A stretch of 64,000 bases of DNA, from the NCBI GenBank assembly GCA_022709365.1, contig JAKLIY010000013.1:26988-90987 (forward strand), in the 5' to 3' direction. Made by a program: the position numbers and the translations under genes. Below, in pieces: positions 27,979 to 41,413 of the stretch; the first letter of the stretch is position 1, and every line of letters begins with the position of its first letter. The notes under the pieces were generated by a model, which saw only the letters and a program-made list of their open reading frames with translations, ran no database searches and was not told the origin of the DNA. The DNA is from Pseudomonadota bacterium (GTDB lineage Bacteria; Pseudomonadota; Gammaproteobacteria; Competibacterales; Competibacteraceae).

Positions 27979-29775
27979 TTACTTCCGGCGTTTGTTGCCG
28001 GACGCCGGTTTCTTGACGAGGCCATCCATCCACTTGCGCCCCTGATCGAACAACTTGCGAGTCTGGACGCCAACAAACCCCGGTTCTGCCTTGGCCTTCG
28101 CCACTGCCGCCGCATCAGCCCCTGATTCCACCCGCTTGGTGATCACCCACTGCTGGGCAATGGACAGGATGTTATTCACCACCCAGTACAGCACCAGACC
28201 CGACGGGAACCACAGAAACATGAAGGTGAAAACAATCGGCAACGACATCATCACCTTGGCCTGAATCGGATCCGGTGGAGCGGGACTCAGCTTCTGCTGA
28301 ACAAACATGGTCACGCCCATAATCAACGGCAGCACATAAAACGGATCGGGGATCGACATATCCTTGATCCAGAACATAAACGGCGCCTGCCGCAACTGCA
28401 CGCTCTCCACCAGCACCCAGTACAGAGCGATAAACACCGGAATCTGGACGAGAATCGGTAAACAGCCGCCCAGCGGGTTGACCTTCTCCCGCTTGTACAT
28501 GGCCATCATCACCTCGTTCATCTTCTGCTTATCGTCGCCGTACAGCTCCTTCAACCGGGTCAGTTCCGGGGCCAGCCGGCGCATGTTGGCCATCGAGCGG
28601 TAGCTGGTTTCGGACAACTTGTAGAAGGTCAGCTTGATCAGGATGGTCAGGATAATGATCGACCAGCCCCAGTTGCCGACAATTGCATGAATGGCTTTCA
28701 GCAACCAGAACAGCGGTTCGGCAATCACCGTCAGTTTGCCGTAATCCACGGTCAGTTGCAGGCTGGGAGCCACTTTCTCCAGTACATCCGGCAGCTTCGG
28801 CCCCACGTACAGCCGGGTGCGAAAATCGCGGGACTCGCCGGCAGGCACTAACAGCGCTTCCCCGGTCATCCCGACCACATAGCGATTGCTGCCGACCGCT
28901 TTGGTGTAAAACGTATCGGTCTCGCCGGGATTAGGAACCCAAGCCCCGAGAAAATAGTGCTGGATCATGGCCACCCAGCCATCGGTGACCGACTGGTTCA
29001 ACGGCTGTTTAGCGATGTTATCAAAGGAAATCTTCTCGTAGCGCTGTTCCGGCGTGGAGACTACCGCACCCGTGTAGGTAATCACCCCACCGCCGAAAAA
29101 ACTGCTGCTGGTCTTGGGGGGAGTGCGCTGGAATTGCCGATATTGACTGCCCTTCCAATCGCTGGCGCTACCGTTTTCCACCCGCTGATTCAGTTCCACC
29201 AGGAAACTGCCACGCTGAAAAGTGTAAACCTTGGTCACCTTCACCCCGGACGGGTCTGACCAATTCAGCCGCACCTCCAACGTATCCTGGCCATCCGCCA
29301 GCCGGTATTCCGTCTGCTCCGGGACTAACGGAGCGTAATGGTTGGGCGCCGGGCCGTCGTTTAACGCGACCAACCCTGACTGGGCGATAAACAGGTCAGG
29401 ACCGCTGTCCTTCAACAACAGGAACGGTTGATCTCGCTGCCGCACGGAATCCGGATAGGTGCGCAGACCCACCTGGCGCAGATCGCCGCCCATCGTGTCG
29501 ATTTCGGCCTCAAACAGGTCAGTGACGACCCGCACCCGCTGACCGCCGCTCAGCGTTTGCGGTCCGGCACCGGACGCAGTGGCCACGGCGGGCACATCCT
29601 GCCCCGGCGTCACCGCCGATGTAGCAGGTGAAGGTACGGTCGAACCTCTGACAGTCGCCACCGGCGACGCTGGCGGCGGATGTTTCCGGACTTGGAATTC
29701 CAGCCAGTTCTGCCAGAGCAGAAACAGCACAAACGTGAGGGCGGCGAAAAGCAATAAACGTTGATTTTCTATCAT
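27979..29775 (-). CDS. yidC: Membrane protein insertase YidC
   Basis: Inserts and folds inner-membrane proteins, alone or with SecYEG. The 598-aa product has the gammaproteobacterial architecture: an N-terminal anchor (ENQRLLLFAALTFVLFLLWQNW), a large periplasmic beta domain to about residue 350, then five membrane helices with the hydrophilic-groove helix GWSIIILTILIK and QIPVFIALYWVLVESV, and a basic tail ending KKPASGNKRRK. Its ATG immediately follows the yidD stop. All flanking genes are in the canonical order and orientation. Confidence 0.97.
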   Translation of the reverse strand: MIENQRLLLFAALTFVLFLLWQNWLEFQVRKHPPPASPVATVRGSTVPSPATSAVTPGQDVPAVATASGAGPQTLSGGQRVRVVTDLFEAEIDTMGGDLRQVGLRTYPDSVRQRDQPFLLLKDSGPDLFIAQSGLVALNDGPAPNHYAPLVPEQTEYRLADGQDTLEVRLNWSDPSGVKVTKVYTFQRGSFLVELNQRVENGSASDWKGSQYRQFQRTPPKTSSSFFGGGVITYTGAVVSTPEQRYEKISFDNIAKQPLNQSVTDGWVAMIQHYFLGAWVPNPGETDTFYTKAVGSNRYVVGMTGEALLVPAGESRDFRTRLYVGPKLPDVLEKVAPSLQLTVDYGKLTVIAEPLFWLLKAIHAIVGNWGWSIIILTILIKLTFYKLSETSYRSMANMRRLAPELTRLKELYGDDKQKMNEVMMAMYKREKVNPLGGCLPILVQIPVFIALYWVLVESVQLRQAPFMFWIKDMSIPDPFYVLPLIMGVTMFVQQKLSPAPPDPIQAKVMMSLPIVFTFMFLWFPSGLVLYWVVNNILSIAQQWVITKRVESGADAAAVAKAKAEPGFVGVQTRKLFDQGRKWMDGLVKKPASGNKRRK

Positions 29776-30006
29776 TCAGCGGTCCTTCGGGGAAGGTTCA
29801 GGAACGGGATCGACGCCGCCTGGATGCCAAGGATGGCAACGTAACAGACGCCGGATCGCCAGCCAGCCCCCACGTAACACCCCGTACTGCTCAATCGCCT
29901 CGCGGGCATACTGCGAGCAACTGGGATAGAAACGGCAGTGGTTGCCCAGCAGGGGGCTGACGAATAGTTGGTAAATGCGAATCAGCGCGATCAGCAGGGC
30001 GCGCAT
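29776..30006 (-). CDS. yidD: Membrane protein insertion efficiency factor YidD
   Basis: Small membrane-associated protein that assists YidC-dependent insertion. The 76-aa product shows the family motif [20 protein letters not shown] followed by a [13 protein letters not shown] tail, with three conserved cysteines. The ATG at 30006 begins 2 nt after the rnpA stop; the open frame extends upstream into rnpA but that part is not conserved. It abuts yidC directly. Confidence 0.95.
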   Translation of the reverse strand: MRALLIALIRIYQLFVSPLLGNHCRFYPSCSQYAREAIEQYGVLRGGWLAIRRLLRCHPWHPGGVDPVPEPSPKDR

Positions 30007-30008
30007 GG

Positions 30009-30353
30009 TCAGGCGAGTCTCTGCCAATGCCGTTGTAATGAGGCAAACAGGATCGCGTTCTCCTGTTGCGTCAAACTGGCGCGACCCATCACCACCCAGT
30101 CCAGGCCGCCGAATTGCGACTGATGGTGGCGGAAACTTTCACGCACGATGCGCTTGATACGGTTGCGCGCCACGGCGGATTTGGCGACCTTGCGCGAAAT
30201 GGCTAACCCCAACCGGGGATACGCCAAACCGTTGGCACGGGCCAGCACAGTAAAATAACGGTCGCTGGATTTAGCCGGTTGGGCGAAAACGTCAGCGAAC
30301 GCCGGCTGGCCGACCATCCGGGCGCGGCGCGGAAAACACGCGCCGCTGTTCAT
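30009..30353 (-). CDS. rnpA: Ribonuclease P protein component
   Basis: Protein subunit of RNase P, which matures the 5' ends of tRNAs. The 114-aa basic product has the family signature: a [20 protein letters not shown] segment and the RNR motif [15 protein letters not shown] near residue 62. It lies 5 nt downstream of rpmH and 2 nt upstream of yidD, as in other gammaproteobacteria. Confidence 0.96.
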   Translation of the reverse strand: MNSGACFPRRARMVGQPAFADVFAQPAKSSDRYFTVLARANGLAYPRLGLAISRKVAKSAVARNRIKRIVRESFRHHQSQFGGLDWVVMGRASLTQQENAILFASLQRHWQRLA

Positions 30354-30358
30354 CGAGA

Positions 30359-30493
30359 TCAGGGCGTCAGGCGGGCGCGCCCTTTGGCGCGACGCGCTTT
30401 CAGAACCCGACGACCACCGGTGGTGGCCATGCGGGCGCGAAACCCGTGGGTGCGTTTGCGATGAATAATGCTGGGCTGGAACGTCCGCTTCAT
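30359..30493 (-). CDS. rpmH: 50S ribosomal protein L34
   Basis: A 44-aa very basic ribosomal protein, opening [19 protein letters not shown] and continuing [20 protein letters not shown]. This is a complete and typical L34 sequence. It has an AGGA ribosome-binding site before the ATG and is followed 5 nt later by rnpA. It is divergent from dnaA across 252 nt. A TTGACA-based promoter lies upstream on the minus strand. Confidence 0.97.
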   Translation of the reverse strand: MKRTFQPSIIHRKRTHGFRARMATTGGRRVLKARRAKGRARLTP

Positions 30494-30551
30494 GAGGATT
30501 CCTTAACGAGGCTGGTCAAAACCGGTTTGCGCTTTTTAATCAAAAGGGGAA

Positions 30552-30580
30552 AATTACTCATGGCGAGCCAATATTGTCAA
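30552..30580 (-). promoter_or_regulatory. Candidate rpmH promoter
   Basis: On the minus strand, a perfect TTGACA (30575-30580) and a weak GTAATT (30552-30557) with a 17-nt spacer, 59 nt before the rpmH start. Confidence 0.4.
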
Positions 30581-30745
30581 GCTTAATGGCAACAGCCAGA
30601 GAGCAGTGAACGATGGATAACCGGCCCGCAGGCTACTAAACTCACCGGACTTTCACTACATTATCATTCGCCTCGAACAGTTCTTCAGCCCGCCGTGAAA
30701 GTCCTGGCTCAACATTTCCGTCGAGGTTCCGCAAGGAGAATACGG

Positions 30746-32092
30746 GTGGAGCATACCCTATGGAAAGCTTGCCAGGATTGCCTGGAACATGAACTGTCCG
30801 AAATCCAGTTGAGTACCTGGATTCGTCCACTGCACGCTCAGGAGGAAGCCGGTATTTTGCGCCTGCTTGCGCCGAATCGCTTCGTGCTGGACTGGGTCAA
30901 AAAACACCACCTGGCGCAGATCCAAACCGTACTCGAACAGTTGCGACCTGAGCAGCCTCCGGTGGTCCTGCTGGAAATCGGCAGCAACGGCTCGCCAATA
31001 CCCCCCATCGCGACCCCTTTCGAAGAAAAACCGATCAGCGAACCAACCGCTGAGCCTGCCGATCTCCTCAAAAGTGGAGTTCTCAACCCCGATTTCACCT
31101 TTGAAACCTTTGTCGAGGGCAATTCTAACCAGATCGCCCGTGCGGCCTGCCTGCAGGTCACTCAAAACCCGGGCAAGGCTTACAATCCGTTGTTTATCTA
31201 TGGCGGCACCGGCTTGGGCAAAACCCATCTGATCCATGCGGTCGGTAACATGCTACGCGAGCGGAATCCGGAATCGCAAGTGGTCTATCAGAACTGCGAA
31301 TATTTCGTGGCGGACATGATCCGTTCCCTGCAGCACAACGCCATGAATGAATTTAAACGCCGCTATCGTTCGCTGGATGCGTTGCTCATCGATGATGTGC
31401 AGTTCTTGGCCGGAAAGGAACGCTCCCAGGAAGAATTTTTCTATACATTTAATAGCTTGCTTGAAAGCCGTCAGCAAGTCATTTTGACCTGCGACCGCTA
31501 TCCCAAGGAAGTCGACGGGTTGGAAGATCGCCTGAAATCGCGCTTTGGCTCGGGTCTGACGGTCGCCGTCGAACCCCCGGAACTGGAGACCCGGGTAGCG
31601 ATTCTCAAAAGCAAAGCCGAACAGGCCCAAATCGTTCTGCCTGATGAGGTGGCGTTTTTTATTGCCCAGCGCATCCGTTCCAACGTCCGCGAGCTGGAAG
31701 GAGCGCTGCGGCGGGTCTACGCTAACGCCCAGTTCACCGGCCGGGCGATCACGATCAGTTACGTCAAGGAAGTCCTGTACGATCTGCTGACGCTGCAGGA
31801 GAAGCTGGTCACTATCGAAAATATCCAGAAGACCGTCGCGGACTATTACAAAATCCCGGTCGACGAACTGTTGTCCAATAGCCGACTACGCACCTTGTCC
31901 CGCCCTCGGCAGATAGCGATGGCGCTGGCCAAGGAACTCACCACCCTCAGCCTGCCCGATATTGGCGAGGCGTTCGGCGGACGCGACCATACCACGGTTC
32001 TGCACGCTTGCCGGAAGATCCGCGAACTCCAGCACGGTGACCATCAAATTCACGATGACTTTACCAACTTGTTAACGACCCTCACGAACTGA
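30746..32092 (+). CDS. dnaA: Chromosomal replication initiator DnaA
   Basis: AAA+ initiator that binds DnaA boxes in oriC and opens the duplex. The 448-aa product has domain I ([22 protein letters not shown]), a short variable linker, the AAA+ domain with Walker [11 protein letters not shown] and Walker [10 protein letters not shown], and the C-terminal helix-turn-helix with the signature [19 protein letters not shown] start at 30746 is preceded by AGGAGA at 8 nt; an upstream ATG extension of 17 codons is unlike the family. oriC lies directly downstream. Confidence 0.97.
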   Translation: MEHTLWKACQDCLEHELSEIQLSTWIRPLHAQEEAGILRLLAPNRFVLDWVKKHHLAQIQTVLEQLRPEQPPVVLLEIGSNGSPIPPIATPFEEKPISEPTAEPADLLKSGVLNPDFTFETFVEGNSNQIARAACLQVTQNPGKAYNPLFIYGGTGLGKTHLIHAVGNMLRERNPESQVVYQNCEYFVADMIRSLQHNAMNEFKRRYRSLDALLIDDVQFLAGKERSQEEFFYTFNSLLESRQQVILTCDRYPKEVDGLEDRLKSRFGSGLTVAVEPPELETRVAILKSKAEQAQIVLPDEVAFFIAQRIRSNVRELEGALRRVYANAQFTGRAITISYVKEVLYDLLTLQEKLVTIENIQKTVADYYKIPVDELLSNSRLRTLSRPRQIAMALAKELTTLSLPDIGEAFGGRDHTTVLHACRKIRELQHGDHQIHDDFTNLLTTLTN

Positions 32093-32211
32093 AAAAGCTG
32101 TGGATAACTTCTGTGGATAAGTGGATAACTTTTTGAACGGTGTTCATCACTAAAAAGCTGTGGATAACTTCTGTGGATAAGTAGATAACTTTTTGAACGG
32201 TGTTTATTAAA
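32092..32211. repeat. 60-bp tandem duplication with DnaA boxes
   Basis: Two 60-bp units (32092-32151 and 32152-32211), nearly identical. Each has two perfect TGTGGATAA boxes and one degenerate copy. Differences are at 32123/32183 (G/A) and in the last ten bases. Confidence 0.9.
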
Positions 32212-32785
32212 ACTTTTTATCTGCTGTAAATTATTTCATAAAAATGATTAATATCATGGATTTATTTCGTAATATCCGTAATTTTCAGCAAAATTATAAA
32301 AAATACTGTAATCGGTTTCGTAAAGTTGAGTATTTTCATTTACATAAATTGTAAATTTTAGAAAATTTTCCGGTTTATTTAAAAGAATTAAGCTGCTTGC
32401 AGAAAATAAGGAAAATAGCCTGTGGATAAGTCTGTGGATAACTTTGCCATTTCTGTGGATAACTCGTCCCAACCTGTGGATAACTTTTTGGGCCTAAAAA
32501 AGTTATCCACAGGAAAACCGACTTATCCACATTTTATCCACAGACTTATCCACAGGCAAAAAGCTTTTAAGTTATTGATAAATAAAAAATAAAAAAAGTT
32601 ATCCACAGAAAATGCCCGACACAACAACAACAGTCTTTAATATTTAAAAAGAAGATATGATTGACCGGCCCAGATTCCAGATCGCGCCGGAAAGATAAAT
32701 TTTAAAACCCCTGGCTTTTGTCAGGAATAGTCTCACCACCCTCTGGCTCGGCGCCACGGGTCCATAAACACATCTGGAGAACTTC
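32093..32785. other. Replication origin oriC
   Basis: The 693-nt dnaA-dnaN gap holds 13 perfect 9-mer DnaA boxes. Eight read TGTGGATAA (starts 32099, 32112, 32159, 32172, 32421, 32433, 32454, 32475) and five read TTATCCACA (starts 32513, 32533, 32544, 32556, 32599). A strongly AT-rich stretch at about 32212-32410 lies between the first four and the rest and is the likely unwinding element. There is no gene in the gap. Confidence 0.93.
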
Positions 32786-33886
32786 ATGAAGCTGGAAGTC
32801 AAGCGTGAGCAGTTGCTCAAACCGCTGCAATCAGTGATCGGCGCCGTCGAGCGTCGGCAGACGCTGCCCATTCTGACCAACGTACTGCTGGTCGCCAGGG
32901 AGCGAGATATCACTCTGACCGCCACTGATCTGGAAGTTGAACTATCAGTCCGGGCTGAACTGCCTGCGGAAACGCCGGGCGAAACGACGCTCCCGGCTCG
33001 TCGGCTGCATGACATCCTGCGGGCTTTACCGGAAGACGCCACGGTTACCATCAGTGTCGAAGGCGACAAGGCAACCGTGCGTTGTGGGCGCAGCCGGTTC
33101 ACGCTGGTCACCCTGCCGGCTACCGATTTCCCGACACTGGAAGACTTGCCGTTCGACGGCGATATCCGCCTGCATCAGGGTGCGCTGCGCGGCATGATCG
33201 AGCGCACGCACTTCGCCATGGCGCAGCAGGACGTGCGTTACTACCTGAATGGCCTGCTGCTGGAAGTCAGTCCCAACATCCTGCGCTTGGTGGCGACTGA
33301 CGGCCACCGGCTGGCGTTTCAGGAATTGCCCACCGAGGACAATACGGTGGAAGCGCGCCAAGTGATCGTGCCGCGCAAGGGCGTGTTGGAACTGCTGCGG
33401 TTGCTGGCCGACAGCGACGCCGAGGTGGTCCTGAAACTCGGCGCTAACCATTTGCGTGTACTGCTCGGCGAGATTCGCTTCACATCCAAGCTGATCGATG
33501 GCAAGTTCCCCGACTATCAGCGCGTTATTCCTCGCGAGGGCGGCCGGGTGGTGATCGCCGACCGGCAGGTGCTGCGCAGCGCGCTAGCCCGGGCCGGCAT
33601 CGTCCTCAACGACAAAACTACCGGCGTCGCGCTGCAACTCGATGACTGGATCTTGCGGGCCAAGGCCCGAAATTCCGATCAGGAGGAAGCCGAGGAGGAA
33701 GTCGAGATCAACTACAGCGGTGGATCGATGGAGATCGGCTTCAATGTGACCTACCTGCTCGATGCGCTGGGCGCGCTGAACGGCGAATTGGCCAAACTGT
33801 CCTTCTCGGACGCCGCCAGCAGTTGCCTGCTCGAAGAAGCCGAGGGCTATGGCGGCAAGCACGTCATTATGCCGATGCGGCTTTGA
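32786..33886 (+). CDS. dnaN: DNA polymerase III beta clamp
   Basis: Sliding clamp that tethers polymerase III to DNA. The 366-aa product has three clamp repeats, opening MKLEVKREQLLKPLQSVIG, with the DGHRLA motif near residue 172 and the conserved C-terminal MPMRL that closes the hydrophobic partner pocket. Length matches E. coli DnaN. It is first in dnaN-recF-gyrB, on the right of oriC. Confidence 0.98.
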   Translation: MKLEVKREQLLKPLQSVIGAVERRQTLPILTNVLLVARERDITLTATDLEVELSVRAELPAETPGETTLPARRLHDILRALPEDATVTISVEGDKATVRCGRSRFTLVTLPATDFPTLEDLPFDGDIRLHQGALRGMIERTHFAMAQQDVRYYLNGLLLEVSPNILRLVATDGHRLAFQELPTEDNTVEARQVIVPRKGVLELLRLLADSDAEVVLKLGANHLRVLLGEIRFTSKLIDGKFPDYQRVIPREGGRVVIADRQVLRSALARAGIVLNDKTTGVALQLDDWILRAKARNSDQEEAEEEVEINYSGGSMEIGFNVTYLLDALGALNGELAKLSFSDAASSCLLEEAEGYGGKHVIMPMRL

Positions 33887-33909
33887 GTGAGCGTCAGGTT
33901 GCCTCCTGA

Positions 33910-37504
<3,595 letters not shown>

Positions 37505-37557
37505 GCGATGCCAGCGGACAGCTTGTCAAGGGTGGCCTGAATTCCGATACTATCCTC

Positions 37558-38121
37558 ATGACCGAGCCTACCTATCTGAGTCACCAGTTCCTGATTGCCA
37601 TGCCCACCCTGGCCGACCCGAACTTTTTTCAGACCGTCACCTACATCACCGAACACAATGCGAACGGCGCGTTGGGGCTGGTCATCAACCGTCCGCTCAA
37701 CCTGACGCTCAACCAGTTGCTGGAACACCTGAATCTCAGCAGCGACCGGCCTGAAGTCGCCGAAATCCCGGTTTATCACGGCGGTCCGGTGCAACCCGAA
37801 CAGGGCTTTGTCCTGCACAGTCCCGTCGGCCACTGGGGCACCACCTTGCGCGTGAATAACGACATCGGAATTACCACCTCCCGCGACATTCTGCAAGCGG
37901 TCGCCCGTGGCGAAGGCCCTGACCACCTGCTGGTCGCCCTGGGTTACGCCGGCTGGGGACCCGGTCAACTGGAGCAGGAGATGGCAGACAATGCCTGGTT
38001 GTCGAGTCCCTTCGATTTCGACATCGTGTTCGCAACGCCCAGTGATCAGCGCTGGCTGGCTGCCGCCGCCCTGCTGGGCATTGACTTGAACCTGCTGTCA
38101 TCCCATGTCGGCCACGCCTGA
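37558..38121 (+). CDS. yqgE: UPF0301/AlgH-family protein YqgE
   Basis: Conserved small protein of unknown biochemical role, generally found beside ruvX. The 187-aa product has the family motifs HQFLIAMPTLADPNF, NRPLNLTL, YHGGPV, and a C-terminal WLSSPFDFDIVFATP. The ATG at 37558 matches the family start; the frame extends to a TTG at 37501 overlapping the gyrB stop. It overlaps ruvX by 17 nt. Confidence 0.93.
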   Translation: MTEPTYLSHQFLIAMPTLADPNFFQTVTYITEHNANGALGLVINRPLNLTLNQLLEHLNLSSDRPEVAEIPVYHGGPVQPEQGFVLHSPVGHWGTTLRVNNDIGITTSRDILQAVARGEGPDHLLVALGYAGWGPGQLEQEMADNAWLSSPFDFDIVFATPSDQRWLAAAALLGIDLNLLSSHVGHA

Positions 38122-38608
38122 GTGTGCATCGGATCCAATACCCGCCTCATCGCCTGATATCCCTCCCGCTTGGCGAATCGCGCTAGGTTTCGATTTCGGC
38201 CGGATGCGGATCGGTGTCGCGGTGGGCGACGCTGTGACCGACTCAGCCCGGCCGCTGTGCGTCCTGCCGACCCGCCAACAGTATTGGAACGCTATCGCCC
38301 GGTTGATCACCGAATGGCGCCCCGATGGTCTGGTGGTGGGTGTTCCGCGCCATGCCGATGATACAGCGAATGCGATGACCCACGCTGCGCTGCGCTTCAG
38401 TCGCCAACTGCATGGGCGATTCCGCCTGCCAGTGGCGACCATCGACGAACGGTTGTCGTCCTGGGAAGCGGAACAGCGCCAGTTCCAGTCGACCACTCGT
38501 CGCCGGAACAGTCAGGCGCATGTGGACGCCCAGGCAGCGGCGATTATTTTGAAAAGCTGGTTTAACCAACAACGGAGCCTCGCCTCATGCGCGATGCCGA
38601 ATTCCTGA
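38105..38608 (+). CDS. ruvX: Putative Holliday junction resolvase / pre-16S rRNA nuclease YqgF
   Basis: RNase H-fold nuclease; the E. coli family member processes the 16S rRNA 5' end and has also been described as a resolvase. The 167-aa product has [15 protein letters not shown] near residue 28, [10 protein letters not shown] in the middle and the C-terminal DAQAAAIIL with the third acidic residue. The first 22 residues are a family-poor extension. It overlaps yqgE and pyrR on each side, so it is inside one transcription unit running to pyrC'. Confidence 0.92.
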   Translation: MSATPECASDPIPASSPDIPPAWRIALGFDFGRMRIGVAVGDAVTDSARPLCVLPTRQQYWNAIARLITEWRPDGLVVGVPRHADDTANAMTHAALRFSRQLHGRFRLPVATIDERLSSWEAEQRQFQSTTRRRNSQAHVDAQAAAIILKSWFNQQRSLASCAMPNS

Positions 38609-39084
38609 TTGAAGCAATGGCCGGGCAGTTGCGCGATTTGCTGACCCGGCGCCGCATTGCCGAGCCGGCGCTGATTGGTATCCATACCGGCGGCGTCTGG
38701 GTTGCCGAGCGTCTGCATCAGCGACTCGGCGTGACGACCCCGCTGGGCCGGCTGGATATTTCCTTTTACCGCGACGATTTCAGCCGGATCGGTGTCAATC
38801 CGCAGGTTCGCCCCTCGGAACTGCCATTCGATGTGGATGGTCGTCATCTGATCCTGATCGACGATGTGCTGTACACCGGCCGCACGGTCCGCGCTGCGTT
38901 GAACGAGTTATTCGACTATGGTCGTCCGGCCTCGGTGTTACTCGCGGCACTGGTCGACCGGGGCGGACGGGAATTGCCCATTGAAGCCCACGTGGTCGGC
39001 GCCCGCCTGGAACTGCCAGAAGGCAGCCATGTCCAGCTCACCGGCCCGGATCCCCTGCAACTGCTTATTCAGACTGCCCCATGA
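38587..39084 (+). CDS. pyrR: Pyrimidine regulator / uracil phosphoribosyltransferase PyrR
   Basis: PRPP-binding protein of the PyrR type. In Gram-positives it attenuates pyr mRNA; in gammaproteobacteria it heads pyrB operons and its regulatory role is less clear. The 165-aa product has the PRPP loop [18 protein letters not shown] near residue 97 and PFDVDGRHL before it. It overlaps ruvX by 22 nt and pyrB by 4 nt (ATGA), so it is tightly coupled to pyrB. I see no attenuator hairpin around it. Confidence 0.93.
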   Translation: MRDAEFLIEAMAGQLRDLLTRRRIAEPALIGIHTGGVWVAERLHQRLGVTTPLGRLDISFYRDDFSRIGVNPQVRPSELPFDVDGRHLILIDDVLYTGRTVRAALNELFDYGRPASVLLAALVDRGGRELPIEAHVVGARLELPEGSHVQLTGPDPLQLLIQTAP

Positions 39085-40061
39085 GCGCCACTCATTTCCA
39101 ACTCGATGCCCAAGGCCGTTTGCAGCATTTTCTGACGATTGAGGGTCTCACCTGTCGCCATCTGACTGAGATACTCGACATCGCTGAATCGCTGCACGGC
39201 GTCGCTGAGCGGCGGGTCAAGAAATTGCCGACCTTGCACGGCAAGACCGTGGTCAACCTGTTCTTCGAAGCCAGCACCCGCACCCGCACCACCTTTGAAT
39301 TGGCGGCCAAGCGGCTATCAGCGGACGTGCTGACCCTGAACATCGCCACGTCATCGGCGGTGAAGGGTGAAAGCCTGCTCGACACCTTGCGCAATATCGA
39401 AGCCATGCAGTGCGACATGTTTGTCGTGCGCCACTCGCAAAGCGGCGCAGCGGAGTTCATCGCCCGACATGTCAAGCCACATATCGCCGTTCTCAACGCC
39501 GGTGATGGCCGTCATGCCCACCCGACCCAGGCGATGCTGGATGTGTTCACCATCCGCCGCCACAAGCCGGATTTTCCCAGTCTGCGGGTCGCCATTGTTG
39601 GCGATATCCTGCACTCGCGGGTGGCCCGGTCGCTGATCCACGCGCTGAGTATTCTTGGCACGGGCGATATTCGGGTGATCGCGCCCCGCACCCTGTTGCC
39701 CGCTCAGGTGGAAAATCTGGGAGTGCGGGTCTTCCATCACCTGCCGGAGGGCCTGCGCGATGTGGATGTGGTGGTCATGCTGCGCCTGCAACGGGAGCGA
39801 ATGGAGGGCGCGTTATTGCCGAGCGAGCAGGAATTTTTCCAGCAATACGGCCTGACCGAGGAACGGCTGGCGTTGGCCCATCCCGACGCCATCGTCATGC
39901 ATCCCGGCCCGATCAATCGCGGCGTGGAAATCGACTCGCGGGTGGCGGACGGGCCGCGCTCGGTGATTCTGGAGCAGGTCACTAACGGCATCGCCGTGCG
40001 CATGGCGATCATGTCGATTACGCTGGGCCATCACGCCCGGCCTGTCGGGGAGGAGGTCTGA
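39081..40061 (+). CDS. pyrB: Aspartate carbamoyltransferase catalytic subunit
   Basis: Joins carbamoyl phosphate and aspartate to carbamoyl aspartate, the first committed step of pyrimidine synthesis. The 326-aa product has the carbamoyl-phosphate motif [13 protein letters not shown] near residue 58, the HPTQAMLD loop and the [11 protein letters not shown] motif near 275. Length is that of class A enzymes, which assemble with an inactive dihydroorotase-like partner; that partner is the next gene, 1-nt overlap. Confidence 0.97.
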   Translation: MSATHFQLDAQGRLQHFLTIEGLTCRHLTEILDIAESLHGVAERRVKKLPTLHGKTVVNLFFEASTRTRTTFELAAKRLSADVLTLNIATSSAVKGESLLDTLRNIEAMQCDMFVVRHSQSGAAEFIARHVKPHIAVLNAGDGRHAHPTQAMLDVFTIRRHKPDFPSLRVAIVGDILHSRVARSLIHALSILGTGDIRVIAPRTLLPAQVENLGVRVFHHLPEGLRDVDVVVMLRLQRERMEGALLPSEQEFFQQYGLTEERLALAHPDAIVMHPGPINRGVEIDSRVADGPRSVILEQVTNGIAVRMAIMSITLGHHARPVGEEV

Positions 40062-41338
40062 TGCAGATCGTCATTCAAGGCGGTCGGGTGATCGATCCGG
40101 CCCATCATATTGATACGGTGGCTGACCTGTTCATTGCCGATGGCAAAATCGCCGGCCTGGGTCAGTCGCCGGCAGGCTTCATCCCCGAACAGGTCATCGA
40201 CGCCCGTCACCAGGTCGTTTGCCCCGGTCTGATCGATCTGTGCGCCCGCCTGCGGGAACCCGGTCAGGAACATAAAGCGACCATCGCCAGCGAAACCCGC
40301 GCCGCGGCGGCAGGCGGCATTACGACACTCGTTTGTCCACCTGATACCGATCCGCCCATTGATGAACCGTCAGTCATCGAGTGGATTCGTCGCCGCGCCA
40401 AGGCTGCTGGTCAGGCCCGGGTTTTGACTCTGGGCGCATTGACGCATCGCCTGCGCGGTGAGCGGTTGGCGGAAATGGCCGCCTTGAAGGAAGCCGGTTG
40501 CGTGGGCGTCAGCGATGGCGGCCAGCCCATTGGCAATAGCCGGGTGTTGCGGCGGGCGCTGGAATACGCCGCCACGTTTGACCTGACGGTCTTCCTGACC
40601 CCGCTCGATCCCGAACTGAGCCATGGCCTCGCTCATGAAGGTCAAGTAGCGACGCGGATGGGTCTGCCGGGCATCCCGGCGGCGGCGGAAACCGGCCGGA
40701 TCGCCCGCGATCTGGAACTGGTGCGCGATCTGGGCGTGCGGGTCCACTTCGGTCGATTGTCCAGCGCCCGTTCAGTGGAGTTGATCATTCGCGCCCGGGC
40801 TGAGGGCTTGCCAGTGAGCGCCGATGTGGCGGTTCACCACTTGCACCTGACGGAGATGGATCTGGTCGGCTTTGACAGCCGCTGCCACGTTTGCCCACCG
40901 TTACGCAGTTTGCGCGACAAGGATGCGTTGCGGGCCGGTTTGGTCAGTGGTGCCGTGAGCGCGATCTGTTCGGATCACCAGCCGCATGAGTCCGACGCCA
41001 AGCAAGCGCCGTTTGGCGATACCGAACCGGGCATTTCCGGGCTGGACACGTTGCTGGGGTTAAGCCTGCGGCTGACCCGGGATGGTGTGCTGCCGCTCAC
41101 GACGGTTATTGAGCGACTGACCTGCGGCCCGGCGCGGGTTCTGGGACTGGACCGCGGCCATCTCGGCGTGGGTGCAATGGCGGATGTCTGCGTATTCGAT
41201 GCCGAGGCTGAAGGGTTGCTGGAGTCCACCATGCTACGCAGTCGAGGGCAGAACAGCCCGTTTATCGGCTGGGCGTTGCCGGGGCGGGTGACGCAGACCC
41301 TGCTGGAGGGGCGGGTGGTCTATGCGCGTGAAGGGTGA
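40061..41338 (+). CDS. Dihydroorotase-like PyrC' (probably non-catalytic)
   Basis: A 425-aa amidohydrolase-fold protein partnered with PyrB. Where active dihydroorotases have D-x-H-x-H, this has DLCARLREPG (D59, C61, R63), so both metal-binding histidines are missing. A later SDHQPHE (near residue 304) is kept. In Pseudomonas such a PyrC' (also called PyrX) is an obligate structural partner of class A aspartate carbamoyltransferase and not a dihydroorotase. The order pyrR-pyrB-pyrC' and the 1-nt overlap support that. An active dihydroorotase must be elsewhere. Confidence 0.9.
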   Translation: MQIVIQGGRVIDPAHHIDTVADLFIADGKIAGLGQSPAGFIPEQVIDARHQVVCPGLIDLCARLREPGQEHKATIASETRAAAAGGITTLVCPPDTDPPIDEPSVIEWIRRRAKAAGQARVLTLGALTHRLRGERLAEMAALKEAGCVGVSDGGQPIGNSRVLRRALEYAATFDLTVFLTPLDPELSHGLAHEGQVATRMGLPGIPAAAETGRIARDLELVRDLGVRVHFGRLSSARSVELIIRARAEGLPVSADVAVHHLHLTEMDLVGFDSRCHVCPPLRSLRDKDALRAGLVSGAVSAICSDHQPHESDAKQAPFGDTEPGISGLDTLLGLSLRLTRDGVLPLTTVIERLTCGPARVLGLDRGHLGVGAMADVCVFDAEAEGLLESTMLRSRGQNSPFIGWALPGRVTQTLLEGRVVYAREG

Positions 41339-41351
41339 AGCCGACATTCTT

Positions 41352-41379
41352 CTCCCTCCAACCCTCCCCGATGAGGGAG
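41352..41379. repeat. Hairpin repeat between pyrC' and pilT
   Basis: CTCCCTC at 41352-41358 and GAGGGAG at 41373-41379 with a 14-nt loop. It is related in style to the palindromes at 2221, 49602 and 54438. It separates convergent genes and may end transcription in both directions, although there is no T-run. Confidence 0.5.
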
Positions 41380-41413
41380 CCTTAATTCCCTGTTGCCTCC
41401 CGGGGCGCGTCAC

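Noticed and set aside
32092..32211. CRISPR-like or generic tandem repeat
   Set aside because: Only two units, directly adjacent, and made of DnaA boxes within the dnaA-dnaN gap; this is oriC structure.
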